Positions 38,729 to 47,170 of a stretch of 49,077 nucleotides of DNA are shown piece by piece. The notes under the pieces were generated by a model. The model was not told where the DNA came from and made no database searches. It was given only the letters and a program-made list of their open reading frames with translations. Each line of letters opens with the position of its first letter. Position 1 is the stretch's first letter. Source of the stretch: Clostridium sp. Cult1 (lineage in GTDB: Bacteria > Bacillota > Clostridia > Tissierellales > Tepidimicrobiaceae); assembly GCF_021655095.1 (NCBI RefSeq), contig NZ_PPXW01000001.1, forward strand, positions 1,951,344 through 2,000,420. The letters are read 5' to 3'. The position numbers and the translations under genes were made by a program.

Positions 38729-39593
38729 ATTTCTCCCCACCTTTAATCTTTCTAAAATCTATTAGATCAGCAAAAAAATTGTTATAGGATAAAAATACTA
38801 TTACTATTATTGCCGATACTGCCTTTAGGTCAGAAGGTTCTAATCCTAAATCGATGGCTATACCACCGATCAGTTTATAGATTATAGCTCCTAAAATGGC
38901 TCTCGTTGTATTTTTAATTCTATTTGACTTCTTACCTATAGTATCTCCAATTATGATAGAGGCAAGAGCTACCACTATAATAGAGCTGCCCATGGTTATA
39001 TCTACAAAACCTTGCATTTGTGCCATTAAAGCGCCACTTAAGGCTACTAAACCATTAGCTAGCATTAGACCAAGAACCTTGTATCTATTACTATTTTTAC
39101 CTAAGGACCTTACTAAGGATTCGTTATCGCCAGTAGCAATTAACAAATAACCTATTTCAGTTTTAAAGAATTCATCTAAAGCTATTTTAATTATTAGCAT
39201 CAATACTGTTAGTATGACAATAGTTGATCCTAAATCATAAACTGAACTATAACTAAATAATGGAATATTGGCTTTCCCATTTGTTTTGAGATTTACAGAA
39301 TATAATATAGTCATAGTCAAAATTCCTGACAATAATGGTTTAATTTTTAATTTTGTAAAAAGAATTGCTGTTGACAATCCTGCTAAGGTACCAAAAAAGA
39401 AAGCAAATAGGGTACTAATTATTGGATTGATTCCAATAGATATAAATTTTGCAAATATGAAAGCACCAAAGGGGAAAGTACCTTCAACTGAAAGATCTGC
39501 AATATCCAATATCTTATAAGTTAGAAGTACACCCATAGCTAGAATTCCAAATATAAGTCCTTGTTCCAGTGAAGTCATAATCAATGAATTCAT
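38691..39593 (-). CDS. ABC importer permease
   Basis: The 300-residue protein has 8-9 membrane segments. It belongs to the branched-chain-type permease group (COG4120): LEQGLIFGILAMGVLLTYKI at the start, and GLVALSGALMAQMQGFVDI with the characteristic EAA-like loop. The start at 39593 has GGAGG 8 nt upstream; the in-frame 39608 ATG overlaps that site. It is the middle gene of the T-box importer. Confidence 0.9.
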   Translation of the reverse strand: MNSLIMTSLEQGLIFGILAMGVLLTYKILDIADLSVEGTFPFGAFIFAKFISIGINPIISTLFAFFFGTLAGLSTAILFTKLKIKPLLSGILTMTILYSVNLKTNGKANIPLFSYSSVYDLGSTIVILTVLMLIIKIALDEFFKTEIGYLLIATGDNESLVRSLGKNSNRYKVLGLMLANGLVALSGALMAQMQGFVDITMGSSIIVVALASIIIGDTIGKKSNRIKNTTRAILGAIIYKLIGGIAIDLGLEPSDLKAVSAIIVIVFLSYNNFFADLIDFRKIKGGEKYAKNKKPIKELQ

Positions 39594-39633
39594 CGTCAAA
39601 ACCTCCATTTCCTACATGATCCTAGATTTAAGC

Positions 39634-40626
39634 TTAATTACCAACTTTTATACTATCCTTAAATAAGGGTAAATTTTTATCTAAACCTAATGCTTCCAAA
39701 GTTTTTTCATTTACTGTTATAACGGTTTTTGCAGCTAATCTAACTGGTATAGAAGATATATCCTTTTTATCTACTAGTATTTCCTTTGCCATTTGAGCTG
39801 TTTGTTTTCCTAATTCATAATAGCTAAGGCCATTTGTAATCAATATCCCACCCTTTACTTGGGTCTCTTCAGCAGATACTGTTATCATCTTGTTTTCTAA
39901 GGTTTTCTCCCTGACTAATTCTATGGAAGAAGCAACCATATTATCTGTAATCATATATAAAGCATCCACTTTTTTTATTATAGAATCTAATGCTTGAGGC
40001 AGTTCATTTACATTACTGACTCCAACTGTAACTACTTCTAAACCTAGTTTAGGTGCTATATCTTTTACTTCTTCTACTTGAACTTCTGAGTTGGCTTCGC
40101 TAGTATTATACAATATACCTATAGTATTAATATTTGGGTCAATCTGTTTGAACATTTCTAATTGGGATTCAGTTGGCGCCTTGTCAGAGGTTCCAGTTAT
40201 ATTACTTCCAACATTTTCCCAACTTTCTACTATTTCAGCCTTTTCTGGATCCGTTACAGCGCTAAATAGTATGGGTATATCTGAAGTAGCTTGTTTAGCA
40301 GCTTGGGCAGCTGGCGTTGCAATGGCAAATATTAAATCTACTTGGTCTTTTACAAATTTTTGTGAAATACTAGTTGCAGTTGGTATATCACCTTGGGCAT
40401 TTTGATAATATATTTCAGCTTCTACTCCTAGCTCCTTTAACTTATCTTCAAATCCCTTCCTGGTATCTTCTAAGGCTGGATGTTCCGCTAATTGGCTGAT
40501 GCCAATTTTAAACACTTCTTTCTGTGGACTACTAATGGATTCTTTATCTTCAGAATTACACCCGGATAAGATGGTTATACATGTTAATGCAAATGCTAGT
40601 AAAATCCAAATTTTTCTTCTTTTCAT
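39634..40626 (-). CDS. ABC importer substrate-binding lipoprotein (COG2984)
   Basis: The 330-residue protein has a lipoprotein signal (KIWILLAFALTCITILSGC; lipobox Cys near residue 23) and the COG2984 periplasmic-binding fold: GISQLAEHPALEDTRKGF, then FAIATPAAQAAKQAT and GILYNTSEANSE. Related TrpX-like proteins in other Firmicutes are T-box-regulated and thought to carry aromatic amino acids. Here the upstream T-box points to Phe. RBS GAGGAGG precedes the ATG. Confidence 0.9.
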   Translation of the reverse strand: MKRRKIWILLAFALTCITILSGCNSEDKESISSPQKEVFKIGISQLAEHPALEDTRKGFEDKLKELGVEAEIYYQNAQGDIPTATSISQKFVKDQVDLIFAIATPAAQAAKQATSDIPILFSAVTDPEKAEIVESWENVGSNITGTSDKAPTESQLEMFKQIDPNINTIGILYNTSEANSEVQVEEVKDIAPKLGLEVVTVGVSNVNELPQALDSIIKKVDALYMITDNMVASSIELVREKTLENKMITVSAEETQVKGGILITNGLSYYELGKQTAQMAKEILVDKKDISSIPVRLAAKTVITVNEKTLEALGLDKNLPLFKDSIKVGN

Positions 40627-40680
40627 TTAAATCCTCCTCAAAAAATTTTTTAAAAAAGGAGTTAGGTTTGAATTTTGGGT

Positions 40681-40968
40681 AAAAAAAATCTTTCGTTCCT
40701 ACAAATATAGCTTTAAACTATACTTATAGGGACGAAAGATTATTATCCGCGGTACCACCCTTATTATGACAAAAAGTCATCGCTCATTCAGACCTAACAG
40801 TCCTATCCCTTATAACGATGGGCTTTCGGATTCGTCTACTCGATTAGACTTTTAACGAATCAGCTCAGGAGTGAATATTACATATCCCCTTAATGTTGGT
40901 TTTCACCTAATCCAACTCTCTGTAATTAAGTTAGGATATTTTTTTCTCCATCGATGCTTTTTAGTATT
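40681..40968 (-). ncRNA. T-box leader, Phe specifier (inferred)
   Basis: On the minus strand the leader contains the T-box core AGGGTGGTACCGCGG (40747-40761) and a terminator (40681-40740; ATCTTTCGT / ACGAAAGAT stem plus eight T). Stem I is readable: GGAG (40946-40949) pairs with CTCC (40868-40871), ATATCC pairs with GGATAT, and GATG...TGAG is the GA motif. The specifier loop places TTC (40873-40875) followed by A against CTCC, reading Phe. TGGT in the T-box matches the A73 of tRNA-Phe rather than the G73 of tRNA-Trp. Confidence 0.85.
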
Positions 40969-40975
40969 AGGTAAT

Positions 40976-41004
40976 ATGATAATACTTTAAAGGGATAATG
41001 TCAA
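40976..41004 (-). promoter_or_regulatory. Promoter of the T-box ABC importer
   Basis: TTGACA (40999-41004), a 17-bp spacer and TATCAT (40976-40981) on the minus strand. Confidence 0.8.
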
Positions 41005-41172
41005 TACTTTATTTTGAAATATTTTTGGGAATTTTATAAAATTAAAGTAATAAATCTATTCATTGACATTGAATATGAATTATTAGAGAAATTTTCAGAG
41101 AAAAAATAGAATAATTAATATGGTATACTGTATTTAGGGATAATTAAAAGCATAAAGATGGGGGTGTTGTAG

Positions 41173-41691
41173 ATGAAAGCATTATTAATCATCGATATGT
41201 TGAAGGATTTCATAGATGAGGATGGAGCATTGACTACAGGATCAGCAGGAAAGGGAATAATCCAATTTATTAAAACCAAAGCAGATGAATTTAGAAAAAA
41301 TGGATATCCGATTATCTATATATGCGATAACCATGAAAAAGATGATAAAGAATTTGAAATGTTCTTACCTCATTGTGTAGCTAATACGAAGGGTAGCCAG
41401 ATAATTGAGGATTTAGCTGTAACAGATGAAGATAAAATCATAAGGAAAAGACGGTATAGTTCATTTTTTGGTACGGATTTGGACCTCTATTTAAGGGAAA
41501 AAAGAGTAAATGAAATCTATTTAGTAGGAGTATGTACTAATATATGTGTTCTCTATACAGCTGCAGATGCTAGGAATTTAGAATATAAAGTAAATATTTA
41601 TGAAGAGGGAGTAGCTTCTTTTGATGAAGAGGCTCATAATTTTGCATTAAAGGAAATGGGAAATACCTTAGGTTGTAGAATAATAAAATGA
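41173..41691 (+). CDS. Isochorismatase-like hydrolase, probable nicotinamidase
   Basis: The 172-residue cysteine hydrolase has the triad Asp8 (LLIIDMLKDF), Lys92 (IIRKRRYSSFFGT) and Cys125 (CTNICVLYTA), and a likely metal site at Asp52-His54 and His67, matching PncA-type nicotinamidases. It would convert nicotinamide to nicotinate. It is immediately upstream of a Sir2 deacetylase, whose product is nicotinamide, which supports that assignment over isochorismatase. Confidence 0.82.
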   Translation: MKALLIIDMLKDFIDEDGALTTGSAGKGIIQFIKTKADEFRKNGYPIIYICDNHEKDDKEFEMFLPHCVANTKGSQIIEDLAVTDEDKIIRKRRYSSFFGTDLDLYLREKRVNEIYLVGVCTNICVLYTAADARNLEYKVNIYEEGVASFDEEAHNFALKEMGNTLGCRIIK

Positions 41692-41717
41692 GAATGAATA
41701 AAAATGGAGTTGATTCA

Positions 41718-42434
41718 ATGAAGGATAATATAAAAAAACTGGCCCATATTATTAATAATTCAAATAATATGGTAGTGATGACTGGGGCAGGAATGGATAC
41801 GGAAAGTAATATTCCAGACTTTAGATCTAAAGATGGGTTATGGTATAAAGTAGATCCAGAAAAAGTAGCCACTGTAGAAGCCTTATACCAAAATTATCCA
41901 TTATTCCATGAATTTTATTCAGCCAGAATCAAAAACTTGGAGAATATTACTCCCCATGAAGGCCATTATGTATTAGCAGAACTGGAGAAAAAAGGCTATA
42001 TAAAAAGCCTAGCTACTCAAAATATTTCAGGATTACATGCTATTGCAGGGAGTAAAAATGTTTATGAACTCCATGGCAATATAAGGGAAATAAGATGCAA
42101 TGAATGCAATACGAGCCATTCTATTGAAGAGTTTTTAGATAAGAAAAACTGTAATAAATGCGGAAAGAATGCTTTAAGACCAGGAGTAGTATTATTTGGA
42201 GAAATGTTACCTGCTAATACTTGGCAGAAGGCCATGAGGGATGTGGAAAATTCAGATGTTTTAATGGTTATAGGTACAAGTCTACAAGTATATCCAGTAA
42301 ATCAGATGCCCTATATGACAAGAGGAAAGACAGTATATATTAATATGGAACAGGCTAAAGGATATGATTTTGATATTGAGATAATAGGCAAGGCAGGAGA
42401 AGTTCTAGCTGAATTAAAGGATATATTATTATAA
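41718..42434 (+). CDS. cobB: Sir2-family NAD-dependent deacylase, variant C-pocket
   Basis: Sirtuins remove acyl groups from lysine with NAD, releasing nicotinamide. The 238-residue protein has the Rossmann motif MTGAGMDTESNIPDFRS, catalytic His119 in ELHGN and the zinc Cys 127/130/145/148. The family's GAGxS is GAGMD (Asp27), and TQNxD is TQNIS (Ser104), a reciprocal Ser/Asp exchange of two nicotinamide-pocket residues. The start at 41718 has TGGAG about 8 nt upstream; it follows the hydrolase by 26 nt. Confidence 0.9.
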   Translation: MKDNIKKLAHIINNSNNMVVMTGAGMDTESNIPDFRSKDGLWYKVDPEKVATVEALYQNYPLFHEFYSARIKNLENITPHEGHYVLAELEKKGYIKSLATQNISGLHAIAGSKNVYELHGNIREIRCNECNTSHSIEEFLDKKNCNKCGKNALRPGVVLFGEMLPANTWQKAMRDVENSDVLMVIGTSLQVYPVNQMPYMTRGKTVYINMEQAKGYDFDIEIIGKAGEVLAELKDILL

Positions 42435-42439
42435 ATATA

Positions 42440-42474
42440 AAAGTGGTAGGCTTTATATAATCCTACCGCCTTTA
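42440..42474. terminator. Bidirectional terminator
   Basis: GTGGTAGG / CCTACCGC stem (one G-T pair) between the convergent Sir2 and ABC permease genes. Confidence 0.65.
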
Positions 42475-42490
42475 TATTTAGGGAATATAA

Positions 42491-43333
42491 TTAATGAAAA
42501 CCGATATTTCCTACAGTTCTACAGTGTTCTTCTACTTTATTCAGTATTCTGTATCCTAAAAATGTTCCAACTACCATAAATCCAACCAAAATTAGCTGTT
42601 CTATATAGATTGGTAGCAATGTATTCGTACCCAACAATATCCCTCTTATAGAATCATAGCCATAGGTTATAGGTAAAGATAAGGATATGGGTATTATAAC
42701 TCTTGGTAATACTATAATAGGAAAGGACTCACCAGATAACATGTTCAAAGAAAAATTGGTTATATCTATAATATTATTAGCATTGTTAGTTATAAGTACT
42801 AAAGAAGCAATCCCAAAACCTAAACCATATAGAGCTATTAGCATAGGTAAAAGTGTAAATACTGCTGGAAGTATTCCATTTCCTATATTGAATCCAAACA
42901 TAATCCAAATTAAAAAGGCTACAGTTAAGGCATTTATGGTGGTCATAATTAATGAGAAAATAGACCTTCCTATTAGCTGAGCCCAAAGGGGAATAGGAGT
43001 AAGCCAATTAGACTCAATTACTCCTACATCCATTTCATTTTTCAAAGAAAATCCCATACCCCATAATACTGAACTTATAAAACTGCTTACAATACTTCCA
43101 ATTACCAAGAAAGCCATATAATCCGTAGTGCCTGAATATTGGCTAAACCCTATATTTTCACCATTTATCTGAAAGGCTTTGGAAAGAAAGTATACTGGAG
43201 TAATCCACATTATAGGCTCAACTATTATAAACACTGCATTGGCTGGATATCTAAAAAATATTTTTGCATCTTTCTTTATTATTGCTTTCATAGCTATTAA
43301 ATAGTTCATTAATTTCACTTTATTTCCCTCCAA
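42491..43333 (-). CDS. ABC-2 type export permease (second)
   Basis: The 280-residue protein has six membrane segments and the ABC-2 arrangement (FFRYPANAVFIIVEPIMWITP at the start; SLPITYGYDSIRGILLG before the last helix). It pairs with the similar upstream permease and the ATPase; a heterodimeric permease with one ATPase is a common exporter design. It is the last gene of the minus-strand trio. Confidence 0.87.
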   Translation of the reverse strand: MEGNKVKLMNYLIAMKAIIKKDAKIFFRYPANAVFIIVEPIMWITPVYFLSKAFQINGENIGFSQYSGTTDYMAFLVIGSIVSSFISSVLWGMGFSLKNEMDVGVIESNWLTPIPLWAQLIGRSIFSLIMTTINALTVAFLIWIMFGFNIGNGILPAVFTLLPMLIALYGLGFGIASLVLITNNANNIIDITNFSLNMLSGESFPIIVLPRVIIPISLSLPITYGYDSIRGILLGTNTLLPIYIEQLILVGFMVVGTFLGYRILNKVEEHCRTVGNIGFH

Positions 43334-43341
43334 TTCTTAAA

Positions 43342-44166
43342 CTAATAATGTCCTAAAGAACCAATTGTTTTTGCTTTTTTCTGAGTGTAGAAAAAGGATA
43401 ATATACCTAAGATCATTAAGATAATTCCAGATACTATTAAGAAATTTATTTCTTTGGTAATATCCCCCAATGTAGCACCAGATGCAATAACTGACCTTAA
43501 AGCATTAATGCTATGGGTTACAGGAATAAATTCAGAAACTTTTCTCATCCAATTAGGCAGTACTGCCAGTGGATAGGTTATTCCACAAAATATAGTCATA
43601 ATTCCTCGAACTAAAAATACCATTGAATTAGCTTCTTTAGCCCATAAAACTAAGGATGCAAAGATAAATCCAATTCCATATACAGCAGGTATAGATATTA
43701 ATATTATGAACAGTGCTAACAAAGGGTTCCCAATGAATTTAAAATTATAAAATATTTTGAATTCTATAATTGAAGCTATCATATAAATTATACTAGACAA
43801 CAACTGGGATATAGAATAACCTATTAATATACTAATCTTTGGTATTGGACATAGCCAATTGGATTCTAAAGTACCTCTCATTTGTTCCATTCTTAAACTA
43901 GAGCCGAAAGACCAAAGCATAGTGTTAATCCACATCCATACTGTGGTTCCAATTAACATATAAGTTGTATAGTCCGTAGTACCTGCAACAGTTTGGAACT
44001 GGGCTAAAGAACTGGCTTCAACACCGGATAATGCTTTTGCAGTAAATAAATATCCAAAAGGAAATATAATAGGCCATATTAATAGTGCAATAAACCAAGA
44101 TGGATATCTTAACATTATCTTCCATTCTTTTTTTACTACTGCAAATATAGGGGCGAAAGTATTCAT
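43342..44166 (-). CDS. ABC-2 type export permease (first)
   Basis: The 274-residue protein has six membrane segments. Its opening (VVKKEWKIMLRYPSWFIALL) and late segment (FIPVTHSINALRSVIASG) mirror those of the second permease, indicating gene duplication. It lies 8 nt upstream of that permease and 12 nt after the ATPase. The cargo is unknown. Confidence 0.88.
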   Translation of the reverse strand: MNTFAPIFAVVKKEWKIMLRYPSWFIALLIWPIIFPFGYLFTAKALSGVEASSLAQFQTVAGTTDYTTYMLIGTTVWMWINTMLWSFGSSLRMEQMRGTLESNWLCPIPKISILIGYSISQLLSSIIYMIASIIEFKIFYNFKFIGNPLLALFIILISIPAVYGIGFIFASLVLWAKEANSMVFLVRGIMTIFCGITYPLAVLPNWMRKVSEFIPVTHSINALRSVIASGATLGDITKEINFLIVSGIILMILGILSFFYTQKKAKTIGSLGHY

Positions 44167-44178
44167 AATATATTCCTC

Positions 44179-45186
44179 CTATTCCCTTAATGATTTTCCT
44201 GTTAGATCAATAAATACATCTTCTAAAGTAGGTTCTTCTACACTAAAATTGATAATCTTATTATCTGATGAAATGATATTAGATATTAAATCGTTTATAG
44301 TATCAGAACCATTAGCAATATGGATTTTAACCTCCCATCTTTGAGTTGTGTCGTTGAAGTCTGATCGAATATTTCCAACGGATGAGATTTCGTTGATTTT
44401 TCCTTGAATATTATCATTCCAATCTTTTAACTCTAGTACTATTACATTAGTTTTATTTAAACTTTTTTTCAAATTATAAGGCGTATCCATGGCAATGATT
44501 TTACCATGATCTATTATAGCTATCCTATCACTTAGTTGATCTGCTTCTTCCATATAATGGGTGGTTAATAATATGGTTCTACCTTCTTCTTTTATTTCCA
44601 AAATTAACTCTCTTAGGTTTCGAGCAGATTGGGGATCTAAGCCTGAAGTCGGCTCATCTAAAATCAATATTTCTGGATCTGAAATTAAAGCTTTTGCTAA
44701 AGCAACCCTTTGTTTCATTCCGGTAGAGTATTTTTCCACTGTTTCATCTGCTCTCTTATCCAGATTAAATCGTTTTAAAAGATAATCTATTTTGTAATTG
44801 GCTTTTTTCCCAGTTATACCGTTCATGGCAGCGAAGTATTCTAAGTTTTCTCTTCCTGTTAGTTTCCAATAAGTACTCCTTTCTCCTGCTAACACAGTAC
44901 CTAAAATTTTCAATACTTCTTTAGGCCTTTCTACACAATTAATGCCATTAATAATAGCTGTACCAGAAGTTGGTCTAAGTAAAGTAGATATCATTTTAAT
45001 AGTAGTAGTTTTACCTGCGCCATTAGGGCCTAAAAAACCAAATATTTCTCCTTTTGCTACATTAAAACTTACATTATCAACAGCAACGAATATTTCTTTT
45101 TCCTTATTACGTCGTAAAAAACCATTTTTTTTCTTTATTTCGAATTCTTTTCTTAGATTATTTACTTCAATTGCACAATTAGTCAT
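44179..45186 (-). CDS. ABC exporter ATPase (DrrA/NodI type)
   Basis: The 335-residue ATPase has Walker A GPNGAGKTT, the signature YSTGMKQRVALAKAL, Walker B LILDEPTSGLD and the H-loop LLTTHYMEEADQLSDRI. The C-terminal extension (~residues 230-335) with VEEPTLEDVFIDLTGKSLRE is typical of DrrA/Nod-type drug or polysaccharide exporters. It is the first gene of the operon; RBS AGGGGGG is upstream. Confidence 0.92.
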   Translation of the reverse strand: MTNCAIEVNNLRKEFEIKKKNGFLRRNKEKEIFVAVDNVSFNVAKGEIFGFLGPNGAGKTTTIKMISTLLRPTSGTAIINGINCVERPKEVLKILGTVLAGERSTYWKLTGRENLEYFAAMNGITGKKANYKIDYLLKRFNLDKRADETVEKYSTGMKQRVALAKALISDPEILILDEPTSGLDPQSARNLRELILEIKEEGRTILLTTHYMEEADQLSDRIAIIDHGKIIAMDTPYNLKKSLNKTNVIVLELKDWNDNIQGKINEISSVGNIRSDFNDTTQRWEVKIHIANGSDTINDLISNIISSDNKIINFSVEEPTLEDVFIDLTGKSLRE

Positions 45187-45421
45187 AAAAACCCCCCTAG
45201 GATCGATTTATTTTTCTAAATAATGGATTTAATCTAATAATAAGTTAAAAAAATTAAAAAGTCAATAGCAAAACTTAAAAATATTAATAATTACATTAAT
45301 AAACTTAATATAATTATTAAAAATATGAAATGTTTTTACGAAAAATTAAAAACTAGTTCAAAAACAATATTTTGGGTACAAGATAATTAAGGATGTATTT
45401 CAAATTTTAGGGGGGATTGAA

Positions 45422-46570
45422 TTGTTATATAAAATTGTTAATGATTTTCCAAATGAAATTCTAAATGCAGAAAGTCATGGACCCTATATATCTTTATATC
45501 AACCTACCCATAGACAAAGTTCAGAAATAAAACAGGATATAATTAGGTTTAAAAACTTAGTAAAGAAAATAGAGGAATCACTAAAACTAGAATATTCAAA
45601 ACGAGATATAGAGACAATTTTGGAACCGTTATATACCTTAGCAGAAGATAATGAATTTTGGTTGCATAGTTATGATGGTATAGCTATATTGATGGTTGAG
45701 GACAAATGTGTGATCTATAAGCTACAAAGAAAAGTTGAAGAAATGGCCTTAGTATCAGATAGCTTTTATATTAAACCTTTAATAAGAAAGTTTCAGTCTT
45801 CAGATGGTTATCAGCTATTAGGATTAAATAGGAAAGAGTTTAAGTTATTTGAAGGTAATAGATATATCTTGGATGAGATAGAGTTACCTGCAGATATACC
45901 TAGAACTATAAAAGACGTTCTTGGAGATGAATATACGGAATCCTATTTAAAAGCAGCCTCTTATGGTGGAGGAGATAGAGCTATGTTTCATGGTCATGGT
46001 TCTAAAAAGGACGAAATCCAAATCGATATAGAAAGGTTTTTTAGATCTGTAGATAGAATAGTACTTGATAGGTATTCTAAACCCTCTAAACTGCCTTTAA
46101 TGCTGGTTGCTTTACCTGAATATCATACAGTTTTTAAAAACTTAAGTCATAACCCATATTTAATGGAAGAGGGTATTAAGGTAGACTTTGATTCTCTAAG
46201 TTTAGCTAAATTGAGAGATAAAGCATGGGAGCAAATAGAATCGGTTTACTTAAATAAGACAAAGAAATTAATAGATAGATTTGAAAATGCTAGAGCTCAA
46301 TTTTTGGGTTCAGACGATTTAGCCCAAATAGCAAGAGCAGCTTTAGAAAATAGAGTTGAAACTATATTAGTAGAGGATAATAGGATAATTCCTGGAAAAA
46401 TAAATCCAGATACAAATATGATAGAAGAAGGTAATTTAGAAAATCCACTAGTGGGAGATGTTTTAGACGACTTAGCTGAGATGGTATTTAAATCAAAGGG
46501 TGAAGTGGTAGTTTTACCAAAGGAAAGAATGCCTTCAGCTACAGGAGCTGCTGCTATATATAGATATTAA
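45422..46570 (+). CDS. baeRF family protein (bacterial eRF1-like)
   Basis: The 382-residue protein resembles the bacterial archaeo-eukaryotic release-factor (baeRF) family: an N-terminal domain (residues ~1-130, SLYQPTHRQSSEIKQDI), a central eRF1-like domain with LDRYSKPSKLPLMLVALPEY, and a C-terminal L7Ae-like domain (LAQIARAALENRVETILVEDNR, PSATGAAAIYRY). It has no obvious GGQ peptide-release motif, but a YGGGDRAMFHGHG loop precedes domain 2. The start is TTG with a run of G upstream. Its function is not established. Confidence 0.75.
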   Translation: MLYKIVNDFPNEILNAESHGPYISLYQPTHRQSSEIKQDIIRFKNLVKKIEESLKLEYSKRDIETILEPLYTLAEDNEFWLHSYDGIAILMVEDKCVIYKLQRKVEEMALVSDSFYIKPLIRKFQSSDGYQLLGLNRKEFKLFEGNRYILDEIELPADIPRTIKDVLGDEYTESYLKAASYGGGDRAMFHGHGSKKDEIQIDIERFFRSVDRIVLDRYSKPSKLPLMLVALPEYHTVFKNLSHNPYLMEEGIKVDFDSLSLAKLRDKAWEQIESVYLNKTKKLIDRFENARAQFLGSDDLAQIARAALENRVETILVEDNRIIPGKINPDTNMIEEGNLENPLVGDVLDDLAEMVFKSKGEVVVLPKERMPSATGAAAIYRY

Positions 46571-46602
46571 TAATTAAGAACCCTATATAAGGTTCTTAAT
46601 TA
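46571..46602 (+). terminator. Terminator after the baeRF gene
   Basis: TAATTAAGAACC / GGTTCTTAATTA form a 12-bp perfect stem. Confidence 0.8.
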
Positions 46603-46766
46603 TTGATATCTATAATTTTCCCATTTTATGAAATTATTTTGATATAATAATTATAAAAAAATAATTTAGTACCTATTTTGAGTGGTAGATATTCATTATA
46701 ATATATGTTTTGCGGACAAGTTTTATGGTATAAAATAGAATAAAGAAGGAGAAATATATAAATAAA

Positions 46767-46882
46767 TTTTCTAATAAAATTAATATTAGAAATATTAATA
46801 TAGACAATCTAAAATATTTATTGGAAAATAGTTAATCTAATGGTAGAATTAATGATAGTGTTTTCTTAATTTTATTAGAAAA
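46767..46882. repeat. 17-bp inverted repeat with 82-nt loop
   Basis: TTTTCTAATAAAATTAA (46767-46783) is the exact reverse complement of 46866-46882. The interval has no convincing start codon, but AAGGAGAAATAT is followed by an ATA-initiated run of about 25 codons ending in TAG/TAA-type stop, possibly a decayed small gene. The repeat sits 57 bp ahead of the Spo0E-like gene and could fold as a leader RNA. Confidence 0.5.
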
Positions 46883-46938
46883 CGGGGGAGTCAATTAATT
46901 TGACTATGTAAATAATAAGACTGAAGGGAATGGGGAAG

Positions 46939-47109
46939 ATGTGTAGCGAACAGGTATTAGAAGAACTAAAAACAGAAATTGAAACTAAAAGAAAAGAATT
47001 AAACCTTTTAGTTGTAGAAGACATAAATAAAGATGAAGTATTAAAATTTAGTGTAGAGTTAGATAAACTTATAGAAAAATATTATAGTATCCAGCTAGAT
47101 AAAAAATGA
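46939..47109 (+). CDS. Spo0E-like aspartyl-phosphatase, 56 aa
   Basis: This short protein (MCSEQVLEELKTEIETKRKE, then a LKFSVELDKLIEKYYS segment) carries the Spo0E signature SxxLDxLIxxYY at residues 38-49. Spo0E family members remove phosphate from Spo0A-P and delay sporulation. It is 46-48 aa longer or shorter than other members only by its tail; length 56 is typical. A GGGG Shine-Dalgarno is 4-5 nt before the ATG, and a strong terminator overlaps the stop. Confidence 0.85.
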   Translation: MCSEQVLEELKTEIETKRKELNLLVVEDINKDEVLKFSVELDKLIEKYYSIQLDKK

Positions 47110-47139
47110 GCAGTATATAATATTCATCTGCTCATTTTT
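47103..47139 (+). terminator. Terminator of the Spo0E-like gene
   Basis: AAAATGAGCAG / CTGCTCATTTT form an 11-bp stem that includes the stop codon and continues into a T-run. Confidence 0.85.
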
Positions 47140-47170
47140 CATAAGGACTAATGGCTTCAACTAATAATAA

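Noticed and set aside
40681-40968. Tryptophan T-box
   Set aside because: The importer family suggests Trp, but no UGG is placed in the specifier loop and the T-box TGGT does not suit the G73 of tRNA-Trp.
41173-41691. Isochorismatase for siderophore synthesis
   Set aside because: No siderophore genes are nearby; the active site and the Sir2 neighbour favour a nicotinamidase.
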